64,000 bases of DNA from JAAYCI01 sp031549285 (GCA_031549285.1 JAVBPZ010000010.1:10623-74622), one strand, 5' to 3'; counted from the first letter of the stretch, positions 50,847 through 59,186 are shown. Notes: generated from the sequence alone by a model not told the origin. Numbers and translations: made by a program.

Positions 50847-52859
50847 ATGGAAAAGATATTTTTGAACGGAACAAACGAGTACAAGCTTATGTCGCAAACC
50901 GGGGTGAAGCAATATGTTTTCCCGCTGGACAGCGACCACAACGCCATTTGGGATTCTACGCCCATGCCGAACGGGGACTTGTATTTTGCGCTTGCAACAG
51001 AACTTACCACGGCAGGGTACACGCGGCTTTATAAATACGATTTTGCATCCAACACCGTAGAAGAGTGCTTTAAAGTAGAGGATGTCATTATGCCGTCCGA
51101 CCGCGCCATACGCGCAAGCAAATTTCATACTTCCATCAGCCAGATGGTGGACGGACGCCTTGTAATGACCACGCACACCACCGACAGAAGCCCGCGTCAC
51201 CCGTCTTGGATGCCGATTGCCTATTATCACCATGTGTGGGACGGATATGCAGGCTCGAACATTGTGGTGTACGACCCGGCAACAAAAAAGGCGGAGAACC
51301 TGGGCATTCCGGTTCCGCACGAGTCCATTTACGGTTCGCTGTATGACCCAAAGCACAACGCCCTGTTTTTTACCGGTTTCTTCCGCGGGCACACATACCG
51401 TTATTCTTTCGACGATAAGAAGCTGATCGATTTTGGCCAACTGGCGGAAAACTTTTCTTTCCGCTTGCTGCAGGACAAAAACGGGGATATTATGGGCTCT
51501 ACGCGTTCCGGGTACATGTATTTGATTGACGCCGACACGCTGGAAGTACAGGATCTTGGCTACCGTATTCCGTTTGCAACCTATCCAGAGTACCTGATGG
51601 GAGATTTCAAATGCCTTAGCAACGGCGGTATTGGCCCCGACGGCCGGCTGTATATGTGCTTCTTTTATAGCCGCCACATTATTGCCTATGACAGCGACAC
51701 GCGGCAATTTGAAGACATGGGCGAGTACCTGCCGGGCTATCCTGTACATGTAAACGGCGAAACCCGCAACGGTATTTTTGGCATGCATTTCGACAACGAC
51801 GGGGTGCTGTGGTATGCGGTGTTCAGCCGCAACTGTAACAGCGGCATCCGTGAAATAGGGCTGCCGTCTTCCCTTTTCCGCTGGGACATTACGCGGGGCG
51901 GAAAACCGGAATGGCTAGGGTTGGCAGGCACGAAAGACCGTGTGGCCTGCTGGACCAGCGAAGTATGTGTTGGGCCGGATGACATTTTGTATATCATTGG
52001 CTCGAACCATGCCGCCGACGGGCCGGACATTACGGCGGTGGATTTAAAAGCCTTTCAAAAGGATATGTACAATTTTGGCAAAGAGGAGATCGTGGACGAA
52101 TACTATATGAACCCGGCGTCAAAACGCTACAATGACGCCGCCGATTTTTTCCTGGAGCAGGAGGAATTCGGCGCGAAAAACAATTGGCGCGTACCCTATG
52201 AAATGGCATGCCCGCCCACACGGCTGTGGCGTGCCCTTGCGCCGGACAACATTGAAAATTCACGCGTGAAAAACCTTGCGTGGATAGGCAACGATACACT
52301 TGCCGGTATTTGCGGAAGCGAAAAAGATTTTGTGTTCCGTACCCAAAATGGCGAAATACTGGAGATTACCCCGAAAGAAGAAAATGCAGCGCTATATGCT
52401 GCACTGGCTTCGCAAAAAGCTGTATTGCCGCAGATAGAAGATTTGCCCTATTACCCGGGGCGGCAGTACAAGGCGGTTGCCAGCGCGGCGGTTGCCATGG
52501 CCGGCGGCAAGATGGTGGTTGGTACGGAAGAAGGGATGCTTGCCGTGTGTGACGGTGAAGATATCTTTGCGCTGGGGCCGGCTGTTTACAACGGGCCCAT
52601 ACGCAGCCTGTGCTGCACTTCCGACGGGAAAACTGTGTATGGTGTGGGCGGCGATGAGGACGATTTGGGCATTGTGTTCCGCTATGATGCGCAAAATGGC
52701 TTACGCTGGCTGGGGCATGTCACCTATGATGCAGCGTCGCCCCACAGCACTGTAAACTGCCCCATCATCACCTCGTGCGCCATCAGCCCGGACGACAGGG
52801 TTTTGGCGGTTGGCTCTGGGGACCGTATGGGCCAGATTATGTATTACCAGCTGGGTTGA
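50847..52859 (+). CDS. Large cytosolic beta-propeller-like protein, uncharacterised
   Basis: 670 residues from the ATG at 50847 (GGGAGGGG upstream). No signal peptide. Repeated blade-like units of ~45-60 residues with recurrent patterns such as NGDLYFA, RLYKYDF, NIVVYDPATKKAENLG, GDIMGSTRSGYMYLIDADT, GRLYMCFFYSRHIIAYDSDT and ILYIIGSNHAADGPDITAVDL; the C-terminal ~190 residues form another set (VAMAGGKMVVG, KTVYGVGGDED). WD40/YVTN/SMP-30-like propeller architecture is inferred. Its placement between transporter and hydrolase genes suggests a pathway enzyme such as a lactonase or lyase, or a sugar-binding scaffold. Confidence 0.7.
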   Translation: MEKIFLNGTNEYKLMSQTGVKQYVFPLDSDHNAIWDSTPMPNGDLYFALATELTTAGYTRLYKYDFASNTVEECFKVEDVIMPSDRAIRASKFHTSISQMVDGRLVMTTHTTDRSPRHPSWMPIAYYHHVWDGYAGSNIVVYDPATKKAENLGIPVPHESIYGSLYDPKHNALFFTGFFRGHTYRYSFDDKKLIDFGQLAENFSFRLLQDKNGDIMGSTRSGYMYLIDADTLEVQDLGYRIPFATYPEYLMGDFKCLSNGGIGPDGRLYMCFFYSRHIIAYDSDTRQFEDMGEYLPGYPVHVNGETRNGIFGMHFDNDGVLWYAVFSRNCNSGIREIGLPSSLFRWDITRGGKPEWLGLAGTKDRVACWTSEVCVGPDDILYIIGSNHAADGPDITAVDLKAFQKDMYNFGKEEIVDEYYMNPASKRYNDAADFFLEQEEFGAKNNWRVPYEMACPPTRLWRALAPDNIENSRVKNLAWIGNDTLAGICGSEKDFVFRTQNGEILEITPKEENAALYAALASQKAVLPQIEDLPYYPGRQYKAVASAAVAMAGGKMVVGTEEGMLAVCDGEDIFALGPAVYNGPIRSLCCTSDGKTVYGVGGDEDDLGIVFRYDAQNGLRWLGHVTYDAASPHSTVNCPIITSCAISPDDRVLAVGSGDRMGQIMYYQLG

Positions 52860-52901
52860 TGACAGTGCTTTCACAGCAATGCAAAAAGGGAGGTGCCGTG
52901 G

Positions 52902-53633
52902 GTGAAAATTTGGGATACCAACTGTACTGTTACGAAAAGCGGAGAGGCAGGCTTTTGTGCGTCTCAGCTGTTATACAGTATGCAGGAATACGGAATGGAA
53001 AGAGCATTCCTCTGTTGTGACGATGTTTATGCCGCGGTGCACAATGCAGAAGGGAACGCCTATATTCGGGAAATTTTTGAACGTTGGCCGGATGCATTTT
53101 CAGGCATGGCGACCGTGAACCCATGGTTTGGGGATGACGCACAGGCAGAACTGGAACTGTGCCTGAAGCAAGGCTTTGCCGGTGTTTTTTTCAAGCCGAC
53201 CATACAGGGCTTTATGGCGAATGATCCCATGATTTACCCATTTGTGTCGCTTTGCCAGAAATATGGCGCGCCGGTATATTTCCACATGGCCACGCCTATG
53301 CAGGCGCTGCCGTTCCAGGTAATGGCCCTGGCAAAGCGGTTCCCGCAGGTGAATTTTATTATTGGCCACATGGGCGCCAACGACTATATTGGCGACGCAC
53401 TGGCAGCCGCGCGCATGTGCGGGAACGTTTACCTTGAAACATCCCTGAATATGACGGCGACACTGCGCAATGCAGCCCGGCAGCTTGCCGGCAAGATGTT
53501 GTTTGGGTCTGCCGCCCCGGAAAGCCTGCAGGGGTTTGAACTGGAAAAACTGCGCAATGCCGTGCCGGAGGAAGAGGCGCTGGAAAAGATACTGTGTGAC
53601 AATGCCCAAAAGCTGTGGGGAGGCAAAATATGA
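52902..53633 (+). CDS. Degenerate amidohydrolase-2 paralog lacking metal ligands
   Basis: 243 residues from the GTG at 52902 (GGGAGG eight bases before); an upstream GTG at 52893 adds three residues. TIM-barrel amidohydrolase fold by similarity to the next gene: FSGMATVNPWF, GVFFKPTIQGF, VYFHMATPM, FIIGHMGANDY. But the canonical HxH at the N-terminus reads DTNCT and the late Asp motif FGSD reads FGSAAP. Two of the five ligand motifs are therefore lost. Probably a structural or regulatory partner of the intact paralog whose start overlaps it by four bases. Confidence 0.75.
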   Translation: MKIWDTNCTVTKSGEAGFCASQLLYSMQEYGMERAFLCCDDVYAAVHNAEGNAYIREIFERWPDAFSGMATVNPWFGDDAQAELELCLKQGFAGVFFKPTIQGFMANDPMIYPFVSLCQKYGAPVYFHMATPMQALPFQVMALAKRFPQVNFIIGHMGANDYIGDALAAARMCGNVYLETSLNMTATLRNAARQLAGKMLFGSAAPESLQGFELEKLRNAVPEEEALEKILCDNAQKLWGGKI

Positions 53634-54391
53634 TTATAGATACCCATACCCACTATATAGATGGAGACTGGCTGTGCGCGGGCACCCTTTCCGCAGAGCA
53701 AATGGTGGAAACGCAGGATGCGCTGGGCATACAGGAGATGTGGATTAGCTCTACCGGGGCGCTTGCAGATGATTTTGTTTTCTACAACAGAAACATGGCG
53801 AAGGCGCTGAAACCATATGCGAGCCGGTTCAAGATGTTTGCGACTGCGAGCCCATATTTTCAGCAGAAGGCTGTGGACGAAATTCGGCGTTGCCTTGAAG
53901 ACGAAGGCTTTTGGGGCATCAAAGTGCATTACTGGATGCAGGGCGGAACGGTGCATATGCGCTCGTCCGCGCAAATTCTAGAGCTTGCCATCCAATATAA
54001 GGTGCCGGTGCTTTTCCACGACGGGACCCCGCCCACCAGCGATACCCTGCAGATTGCGTATTTGGCAGATTTGTATCCGGAGGCAAAGATTATTTTGGGG
54101 CATGCGGGGATGTATGATTCTGTGGATAGCGCCATTGAAGCCTGCAACACGCACACGAACCTGTATTTGTGCATGAGCTGCTCTACCATTCGTGGCGCGC
54201 AAAAGATTTTGAACAACGCCAGGCCCGGGCGCATCCTGTTTGGGTCGGACTATGGCGCGGCCGAAACGCGCGATATATGTACCGACAGGCTTGAAACTGT
54301 GCGGTTGGCCAGCAGGGATGATGCCCAATGCCGGATGGTGTATTATGACAACGCGGCTGCCTTGCTGAAAGAACTTGGTGCGCCTGGCTAG
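53630..54391 (+). CDS. Amidohydrolase-2 family hydrolase, intact metal site
   Basis: 253 residues from the ATG at 53630 (GGGGAGG upstream). All ligands are present: HTH in IIDTHTHYIDG, Lys in WGIKVHYWM, His in PVLFHDGTPP, His in IILGHAGMYD and Asp in ILFGSDYGAAE. It is translationally coupled (ATGA) to the degenerate paralog, which suggests a heteromer. Hydrolyses a lactone, amide or ester in the pathway. Confidence 0.82.
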   Translation: MIIDTHTHYIDGDWLCAGTLSAEQMVETQDALGIQEMWISSTGALADDFVFYNRNMAKALKPYASRFKMFATASPYFQQKAVDEIRRCLEDEGFWGIKVHYWMQGGTVHMRSSAQILELAIQYKVPVLFHDGTPPTSDTLQIAYLADLYPEAKIILGHAGMYDSVDSAIEACNTHTNLYLCMSCSTIRGAQKILNNARPGRILFGSDYGAAETRDICTDRLETVRLASRDDAQCRMVYYDNAAALLKELGAPG

Positions 54392-54423
54392 AAATCAAAG
54401 AATTGCCCGGGAGGGAAGGGCCT

Positions 54424-55149
54424 ATGAAAAAAATGCCGGCGGTACCATTTTTTGAAATTGGTGTTAAAAACTATGTTTATGGGGAAGAGGTCGTGAAGGT
54501 AGCATTGGCTGCCGATGCCGCCGCCCAAAAATATGATGTTGATGTGCTGATGATTGTGCCGTATACGGAAATATACCGTGTGGCACAGAATACGCAGAAG
54601 CTGTTGATTCTTGCGCCGCATATGGATTATCTGCGGCCTGGCAAAGGGCTGGCCGATGTGCTGCCCGAAGCCATAAAAGCGGCCGGTGCGCATGGGGTGG
54701 TGTTGAACCATAGCGAACGAGCGCTGCCTCTTTCCATATTAAAGAAAACCATTGACAGGGCAAAGGAAGTGGGGCTGTTTACTTTTGTTTGTGCCGACAG
54801 CATTGCGGAAGCGCGTGCCGTTGCACACCTGGGGCCGGATATTATCAATACCGAAGAGAGTGAGCTGATTGGAGCTGGCCGACCAAGCGAGATGCGGTTT
54901 ATGATGGAATCGGTAAAAGCGATCAAGGAAATAGACCCGGCTATCCTTGTGGAGCAGGCTGCCGGTATTACAAGCGGGCAACAGGTGTATGAAATTATTT
55001 TGGCCGGTATGGAAGCGGCAGGCGCTGCTTCCGGGGTGTTTGCGTCGGCGGATCCATGTGCGCGGGTGGAGGAGCTGGTGGCCGCTGTGCGCCGGGCAAT
55101 AGAGGGAAAAGTGGCGGTAAGAAGGGGACTGAAGAGTGAAAAGTATTAA
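54424..55149 (+). CDS. Triosephosphate-isomerase-like sugar-phosphate isomerase
   Basis: 241 residues from the ATG at 54424 (GGGAGG upstream). Similar to archaeal-type TIM: IGVKNYVYG with the substrate Lys, LNHSERALPL with the catalytic His in the NHSER loop, INTEESELIGAG with the catalytic Glu and the phosphate loop region, and a C-terminal AAGAASGVFASADP gate. Shorter and more divergent than housekeeping TpiA, so it may isomerise a different sugar phosphate, as LerI-type tetrulose phosphate isomerases do. Its stop overlaps the following YjbQ gene. Confidence 0.8.
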   Translation: MKKMPAVPFFEIGVKNYVYGEEVVKVALAADAAAQKYDVDVLMIVPYTEIYRVAQNTQKLLILAPHMDYLRPGKGLADVLPEAIKAAGAHGVVLNHSERALPLSILKKTIDRAKEVGLFTFVCADSIAEARAVAHLGPDIINTEESELIGAGRPSEMRFMMESVKAIKEIDPAILVEQAAGITSGQQVYEIILAGMEAAGAASGVFASADPCARVEELVAAVRRAIEGKVAVRRGLKSEKY

Positions 55150-55633
55150 AGAGACATTTGCGCTTAAGTCGGAGGGGTATCGCCCAGCGTTTTACGCTAT
55201 TACCGAGCAGGTACAGGAAATCGTTACCCGGCACAGGGTGCAAAGCGGAATTTGCCTTGTGTACTCCGGGCATACCACCTGCTCTGTTATGGTGCAGGAA
55301 TGTTCCTTTGACCAAACGTATAACGGGCTGGAGTATCTGCAACAAGACCTGCTGGATATTTTTGAGAAGGTTATTCCCACCTGCAAAAAAGAGGGGCAAT
55401 ACATGCACCCGGGGCCCGAACTAACGGAGTTTTCCTTGCGGCATGGAGAAGACAGGCCGCAAACGTTGAATACAGATGCCCATCTTCGTTCTGTAATTAT
55501 CGGCCGCAGCGAAGCACTTGCCATAGAAAACGGGATATTGGATCTGGGCACGTTTGGGCAGGTGTATTTTATTGATTTCGACCAAACGTGCAAGCGAGAA
55601 CGCAAGGTACAAGTACAGATCATTGGTATTTAG
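55136..55633 (+). CDS. YjbQ/UPF0047 family protein, copy 2
   Basis: 165 residues with a GTG start that overlaps the TIM-like gene by 14 bases. Same motifs as copy 1: GHTTCSVMVQEC, QYMHPGP, LNTDAHLRSVIIGRS. The two copies differ in most other positions, so the duplication is old or they came separately. Last gene of the operon, ending 71 bases before the terminator. Function in the pathway unknown. Confidence 0.88.
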   Translation: MKSIKETFALKSEGYRPAFYAITEQVQEIVTRHRVQSGICLVYSGHTTCSVMVQECSFDQTYNGLEYLQQDLLDIFEKVIPTCKKEGQYMHPGPELTEFSLRHGEDRPQTLNTDAHLRSVIIGRSEALAIENGILDLGTFGQVYFIDFDQTCKRERKVQVQIIGI

Positions 55634-55704
55634 GGGAGTACGGGTGGTGGGCGACATTGTCTATTAGAATGTTTGCCGTTACCTCCACACCTGTTTCAAA
55701 CAAC

Positions 55705-55748
55705 AAACGCGCCAGGTTTCCTTCATTTCAAGGAAACCCGGCGCGTTT
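55705..55748. terminator. Bidirectional terminator at the end of the catabolic operon
   Basis: AAACGCGCC-A-GGTTTCCTT pairs with AAGGAAACC-C-GGCGCGTTT around a short loop. It ends the plus-strand operon and also stops minus-strand tRNA transcription. Confidence 0.85.
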
Positions 55749-55811
55749 AAAATGTGCTGCCAGCGTAGTGAACAAAAAAACACGCGATATTTATCATATC
55801 GACGTGTCTTT

Positions 55812-55898
55812 TGGTGCGGATAAGAGGACTTGAACCTCCACCGAGTTGCCCCGACTAGAACCTGAATCTAGCGCGTCTGCCAATTCCGCCATATCCGC
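55812..55898 (-). tRNA. tRNA-Leu, anticodon CAG
   Basis: The minus strand gives a cloverleaf with acceptor GCGGATA/TATCCGC, D arm with GGCAGAC, anticodon stem CTAGA/TCTAG holding loop TTCAGGT (anticodon CAG), a class II variable arm, and T arm GAGGTTCAAGTCCTC. The 3' CCA is encoded (TGG at 55812-55814 on the plus strand). It reads CTG, the preferred Leu codon in this GC-rich genome. Confidence 0.93.
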
Positions 55899-55975
55899 GT
55901 GCCGTGGATTAATATACCAAAAACGACGGGATTTGTCAAGGCCGTGGCGGGGTGGAATGCAGAAAAAATTAGGCA

Positions 55976-56007
55976 AAAAAACCCGGCGAAGGAGCCCGCC
56001 GGGTTTT
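55976..56007. terminator. Terminator downstream of the zinc-ribbon protein gene
   Basis: AAAAACCCGGCG pairs with CGCCGGGTTTT around a nine-base loop; on the minus strand a run of seven Ts follows, giving a strong Rho-independent signal. Confidence 0.75.
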
Positions 56008-56022
56008 GGTAATTCAGATAGG

Positions 56023-57450
56023 TCATGTGGGGAACAGGCTGCGGTCAGAAAAGGCGGGGAATGTGTCCCGCCGGGCCTGCGGTGGCGTCACCGCCTCCAA
56101 AGGGTTGGCATCGGTGGTGGCGGCATCGCTGGCGTAGTTCTTTGCCTGGGTATCGCAGCTTTGCTTAAAAACCGACAGCCGCTCCACAAAATCATCGGTG
56201 ATGGCCATGCTAGAGGTGCTGAAGCCCCATTCGGTACCGTCGGCAAAGCGTACGTAGTTTATATAGGGGATGCCGATGGCGACATTGCTGCAATTTGTGA
56301 AATGCCAGTAGCTGTGTTCCTCCGGGGTGTGGCGGTGGCCGGCCGGCAGGGTGACGTAGTCGTACACCCACTCCCAGCTGTAGCCGTTGCTGCCGATGAT
56401 TTCATTGCCGCTGGCATCGTAGCAAAACAGCACCACCTCGATATAGTTGATGGTTTTGCCGGAGGTATTCAGCGCGGTGATGGAAAAGCCGGTTTCTCCG
56501 TCGGCGGTGCCCAGTGTGGCGGCGCCTTCCACCAGCAGCGGGGTTTCGGTGCTGACACCGGCCAGAATGGTCTGAGAGGAAGAGCTGGTGGCGGCCAGCG
56601 CGGTTTCCAGAAATGCGTTGTAATCCACATAAACGGGCGAGAGGAGATTGTTTGCACAGGTAGCAATGCGCTCGATGGAGGATTTTGTCAGTGCCTCCAG
56701 CTGGGAAATGGTACGGGTGAATTTGTCGGCGCCGGCAGGCGCGGCAATGTAGTTTTCACAGGTAGCAACCAGTGTTTCCAGGTCCCGCTCTACCATGCCG
56801 GGGTTGGTGGCGGCAAAGGTATCCAGCTCCGCGCGGAATTCGGCGGCCTGGGTTGGTGTTTTGGAGGCGCAGATGCTTTGCACCAGCTGGGCGTAAGATT
56901 CCTGCTGTTCGGCCGCCAGCTGGGTGGAAAAGAAAAAGTAAAACAGCGTAAGGAGCGCCACCACCACCGCCACAATGCTGAGCAGCAGGACAGGCCAGCG
57001 GCGCCGTGGCGCCAACACCTGCTCCGGCGGTGTGCGGCGGTGAACGCCCGCGGTGGCAGGGCTGGTGCCGCCCTGGGCGGTGTAGGTGGTCTTTGCCGGG
57101 GCAGGGTTCCCCGTGGGTGCCGCGGAAAAAGCCTCGGCGGTAAGCCGTGCAGGCATGGCGGAAAACGCATGGCTGTCCGACAGGCGGGGCGGCTGACCAC
57201 TGCCGCCGGAAGGTGATGGACCCTTTCCGATATTCTCATATAGCCGGCGGGAAGCCGCCGCCGCGTTGGTGGGGTAGGAAAAGGCACTGGTGGCGTTTTC
57301 CCGTGACGTGGTGGTGGGCGCTGCCTCACGGGGGGCAGGGATGGCGCCGGTTGGCAGGGAGTTATTCGTTCCGCAGGCAGCACAAACCGCGCCGGCCTCC
57401 GCTGGGAGGGGCGCCGCACACTTTTTGCAAAGGTTTTGCTGCTTGTCCAT
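56023..57450 (-). CDS. Zinc-ribbon, single-pass membrane protein with C-terminal DUF5780-like domain
   Basis: 475 residues from the ATG at 57450 (a start three codons upstream at 57459 is possible but lies on top of the ribosome site). N-terminal Cys4 zinc ribbon (LCKKCAAPL ... CAACGTN), a long Ala/Pro/Thr-rich disordered region (~30-160), one TM helix (WPVLLLSIVAVVVALLTLFYF) with positive residues before it, then an extracellular region: helical segment and a beta-rich C-terminus (ALNTSGKTINYIEVVLFCYD, PYINYVRFADGTEWGF) resembling DUF5780. Zinc ribbon inside, receptor-like domain outside. Function unknown. Confidence 0.75.
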   Translation of the reverse strand: MDKQQNLCKKCAAPLPAEAGAVCAACGTNNSLPTGAIPAPREAAPTTTSRENATSAFSYPTNAAAASRRLYENIGKGPSPSGGSGQPPRLSDSHAFSAMPARLTAEAFSAAPTGNPAPAKTTYTAQGGTSPATAGVHRRTPPEQVLAPRRRWPVLLLSIVAVVVALLTLFYFFFSTQLAAEQQESYAQLVQSICASKTPTQAAEFRAELDTFAATNPGMVERDLETLVATCENYIAAPAGADKFTRTISQLEALTKSSIERIATCANNLLSPVYVDYNAFLETALAATSSSSQTILAGVSTETPLLVEGAATLGTADGETGFSITALNTSGKTINYIEVVLFCYDASGNEIIGSNGYSWEWVYDYVTLPAGHRHTPEEHSYWHFTNCSNVAIGIPYINYVRFADGTEWGFSTSSMAITDDFVERLSVFKQSCDTQAKNYASDAATTDANPLEAVTPPQARRDTFPAFSDRSLFPT

Positions 57451-57715
57451 ACGGGTCATCTCACTTAATCAATACTATATAGAAATCGAGTGCCGGATTT
57501 GTGGGCATAATTTTACCATGATACGGTAGGGCGTGTCACTGATTTTTAGAAAAAAATTACAAAACAATTTTCTAGGGCAGGAAATATTTTTTTGTACAAC
57601 AGAGTGTGAAGCTGCCGAATGATTCAATAAATAACGTATAATCAATTAAAAAATAAAAACGCGAGCGGTAACACGTAAAACGGGAAAAATTGAAACAGTC
57701 ACAATAAAATAATCA

Positions 57716-57749
57716 TTGTTACCAATTTGTTACCACGATGAGATATACT
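57716..57749 (+). promoter_or_regulatory. Possible activator-type promoter with 9-bp direct repeats
   Basis: TTGTTACCA occurs at 57716 and again at 57727, an 11-base period, followed by TATACT (57744-57749) at -10. No proper -35 box is present, as expected if a protein bound to the repeats recruits polymerase. The rest of 57451-57794 is AT-rich and gene-free. Confidence 0.4.
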
Positions 57750-57794
57750 GTGGGTACACGAAGGGCAGCCGACGGCTGGAGGAAAGGGAATAAC

Positions 57795-57917
57795 ATGGTG
57801 AAAAAAGTTGTGTTGATTGCGATAGCCTGTGCAATGTTCCTGCTGCTAAGCGGCAGCGCCGACCTGCGTTCGGCCGACAATGCCCCACTGCCGGTGCAGG
57901 TGTGCCAGGCGGCTTGA
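57795..57917 (+). CDS. Possible small secreted or membrane peptide, 40 residues
   Basis: ATG with GGAGGAAAGGG upstream, reading MVKKVVLIAIACAMFLLL at the N-terminus (basic residues then a hydrophobic core), a short SGSADLRSADNAPLPV part and a final VCQAA. That is a typical signal-peptide layout, so a secreted peptide, toxin-antitoxin-like peptide or signal pheromone is possible. No homolog recognised. Too short for confident calling, and a pseudogene remnant is the alternative. Confidence 0.4.
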   Translation: MVKKVVLIAIACAMFLLLSGSADLRSADNAPLPVQVCQAA

Positions 57918-57955
57918 GAGGGCAGAGGTAAACTGTGAATAGAATTCGCGGGGGA

Positions 57956-58016
57956 GTTCCGTTCGGCCTGCATTCCCGAAGTTGCTGGGGGGCACTTTGG
58001 GAATGCAGGCCGGAAC
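57956..58016 (+). ncRNA. Strong stem-loop downstream of the small peptide gene
   Basis: GTTCCG-TTCG-GCCTGCATTCCC pairs with GGGAATGCAGGCCGGAAC, an 18-bp stem with a four-base bulge. A second hairpin, ATCGGTCA ... TGACCGAT (58158-58186), follows. Together with the terminator at 58199 this suggests a structured ~480-base transcript. No known ncRNA family is recognised. Confidence 0.4.
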
Positions 58017-58198
58017 ATACGCAATGCCGGACCGTGCGCCCGGCATGTGCTGCAAAATGGATTCACTCGCCAATGCGGCTGTGCGAGCAGGGTGGCACTG
58101 AACGACGGGCAATGCGACAGCAGGCCAACGGTTGTTCAGTGGTTACCGGAGGAAGGGATCGGTCATCGAATGCCTCCGTGACCGATTGTACGAAACGA

Positions 58199-58238
58199 GA
58201 AAGGCGCCGTCCTGTTTCAAACAGGACGGCGCCTTTCC
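58199..58238. terminator. Terminator between the small-peptide unit and argF
   Basis: A long perfect stem (AAAGGCGCCGTCCTGTTT and its complement) with a tiny loop, ending in T/A-rich flanks. It can stop transcription from both sides. Confidence 0.8.
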
Positions 58239-58277
58239 GTTTGGTAAAGCGATGTGAGCGGTGGGCTCGCCGCGTGT

Positions 58278-59186
58278 TTATGCGCCGGCCATTAGCCGCA
58301 GCATGACCGCTTTTTGCGCATGCAGGCGGTTTTCCGCTTCGTCGAAAATCTCGGTAGCGTGCGCTTCGAACACATCCTCTGTAATTTCTTCCCCGCGGTG
58401 GGCCGGCAGGCAGTGCTGCACCATGCAGCCGGGGTTTGCCAGCGACAGCAGGCCGCTGTTCAGCTGGTAGCCGGCGAATAATTTTTTGCGCTGCTGGGCC
58501 TCGGCCTCCTGGCCCATGCTGGCGAACACGTCGGTGACCAGCACGTCGGCGTTTTTGGCGGCGGCGGCGGGGTCCTGGGTCAGGGTGAAGCCCGGGAAGC
58601 GCGCGGCAAAATCCAGCACCGGCTGCAGGGGAGCATGCCCGGCGGGACAGGCGGCCGCCACCTGCATGCCGCACAGCAGCGCGCCGGCTATCATGGAGTT
58701 GGCCACGTTGTTGCCGTCACCCACCCAGGCCAGTTTCAGCCCGGCCAGCGTGCCTTTATGCTCGCGGATGGTTTGCAGGTCGGCCAAAATTTGGCATGGG
58801 TGCGCGTCGTCGGTGAGGCCGTTTATGACCGGGATACCGGCGTAAGCGGCCAGCTCCTCCACGTCGCTTTGTTTGTAGGTGCGGATCATGATGCCGTCAA
58901 AATAACGGCCCAGTACCCGCGCGGTATCGCGGATGGGCTCGCCCCGGCCCAGCTGGCTTTCGGCGCTGGACAGCGTGACGCTGTGGCCGCCCAGCTGGTA
59001 TACCCCCACGTCGAAGCTGCAGCGGGTGCGAGTGGAGGCTTTGGCGAAAATGAGCGCCACGGATTTTCCGTCCAGCGCGGTGTTTTTTTCTCCGGCCTTT
59101 TGGGCGGCTTTCACCTGGTCGGCCAGGTCCAGTGTCGCCAGAATTTCCTCCGCCGTCCAGTCGCTGATTTTTAACAGGTGTTTCAT
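58278..59186 (-). CDS. argF: Ornithine carbamoyltransferase
   Basis: 302 residues from the ATG at 59186 (GGAGGGG site); the ORF goes back to 59294 inside argD. Transfers carbamoyl phosphate to ornithine, giving citrulline. Visible: carbamoyl-phosphate site STRTRCSFDVG, HPCQILADLQT, ornithine-side DVFASMGQE and C-terminal HCLPAHRGEEI. Its start overlaps the stop of argD by four bases. Last gene of the arginine operon. Confidence 0.95.
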   Translation of the reverse strand: MKHLLKISDWTAEEILATLDLADQVKAAQKAGEKNTALDGKSVALIFAKASTRTRCSFDVGVYQLGGHSVTLSSAESQLGRGEPIRDTARVLGRYFDGIMIRTYKQSDVEELAAYAGIPVINGLTDDAHPCQILADLQTIREHKGTLAGLKLAWVGDGNNVANSMIAGALLCGMQVAAACPAGHAPLQPVLDFAARFPGFTLTQDPAAAAKNADVLVTDVFASMGQEAEAQQRKKLFAGYQLNSGLLSLANPGCMVQHCLPAHRGEEITEDVFEAHATEIFDEAENRLHAQKAVMLRLMAGA

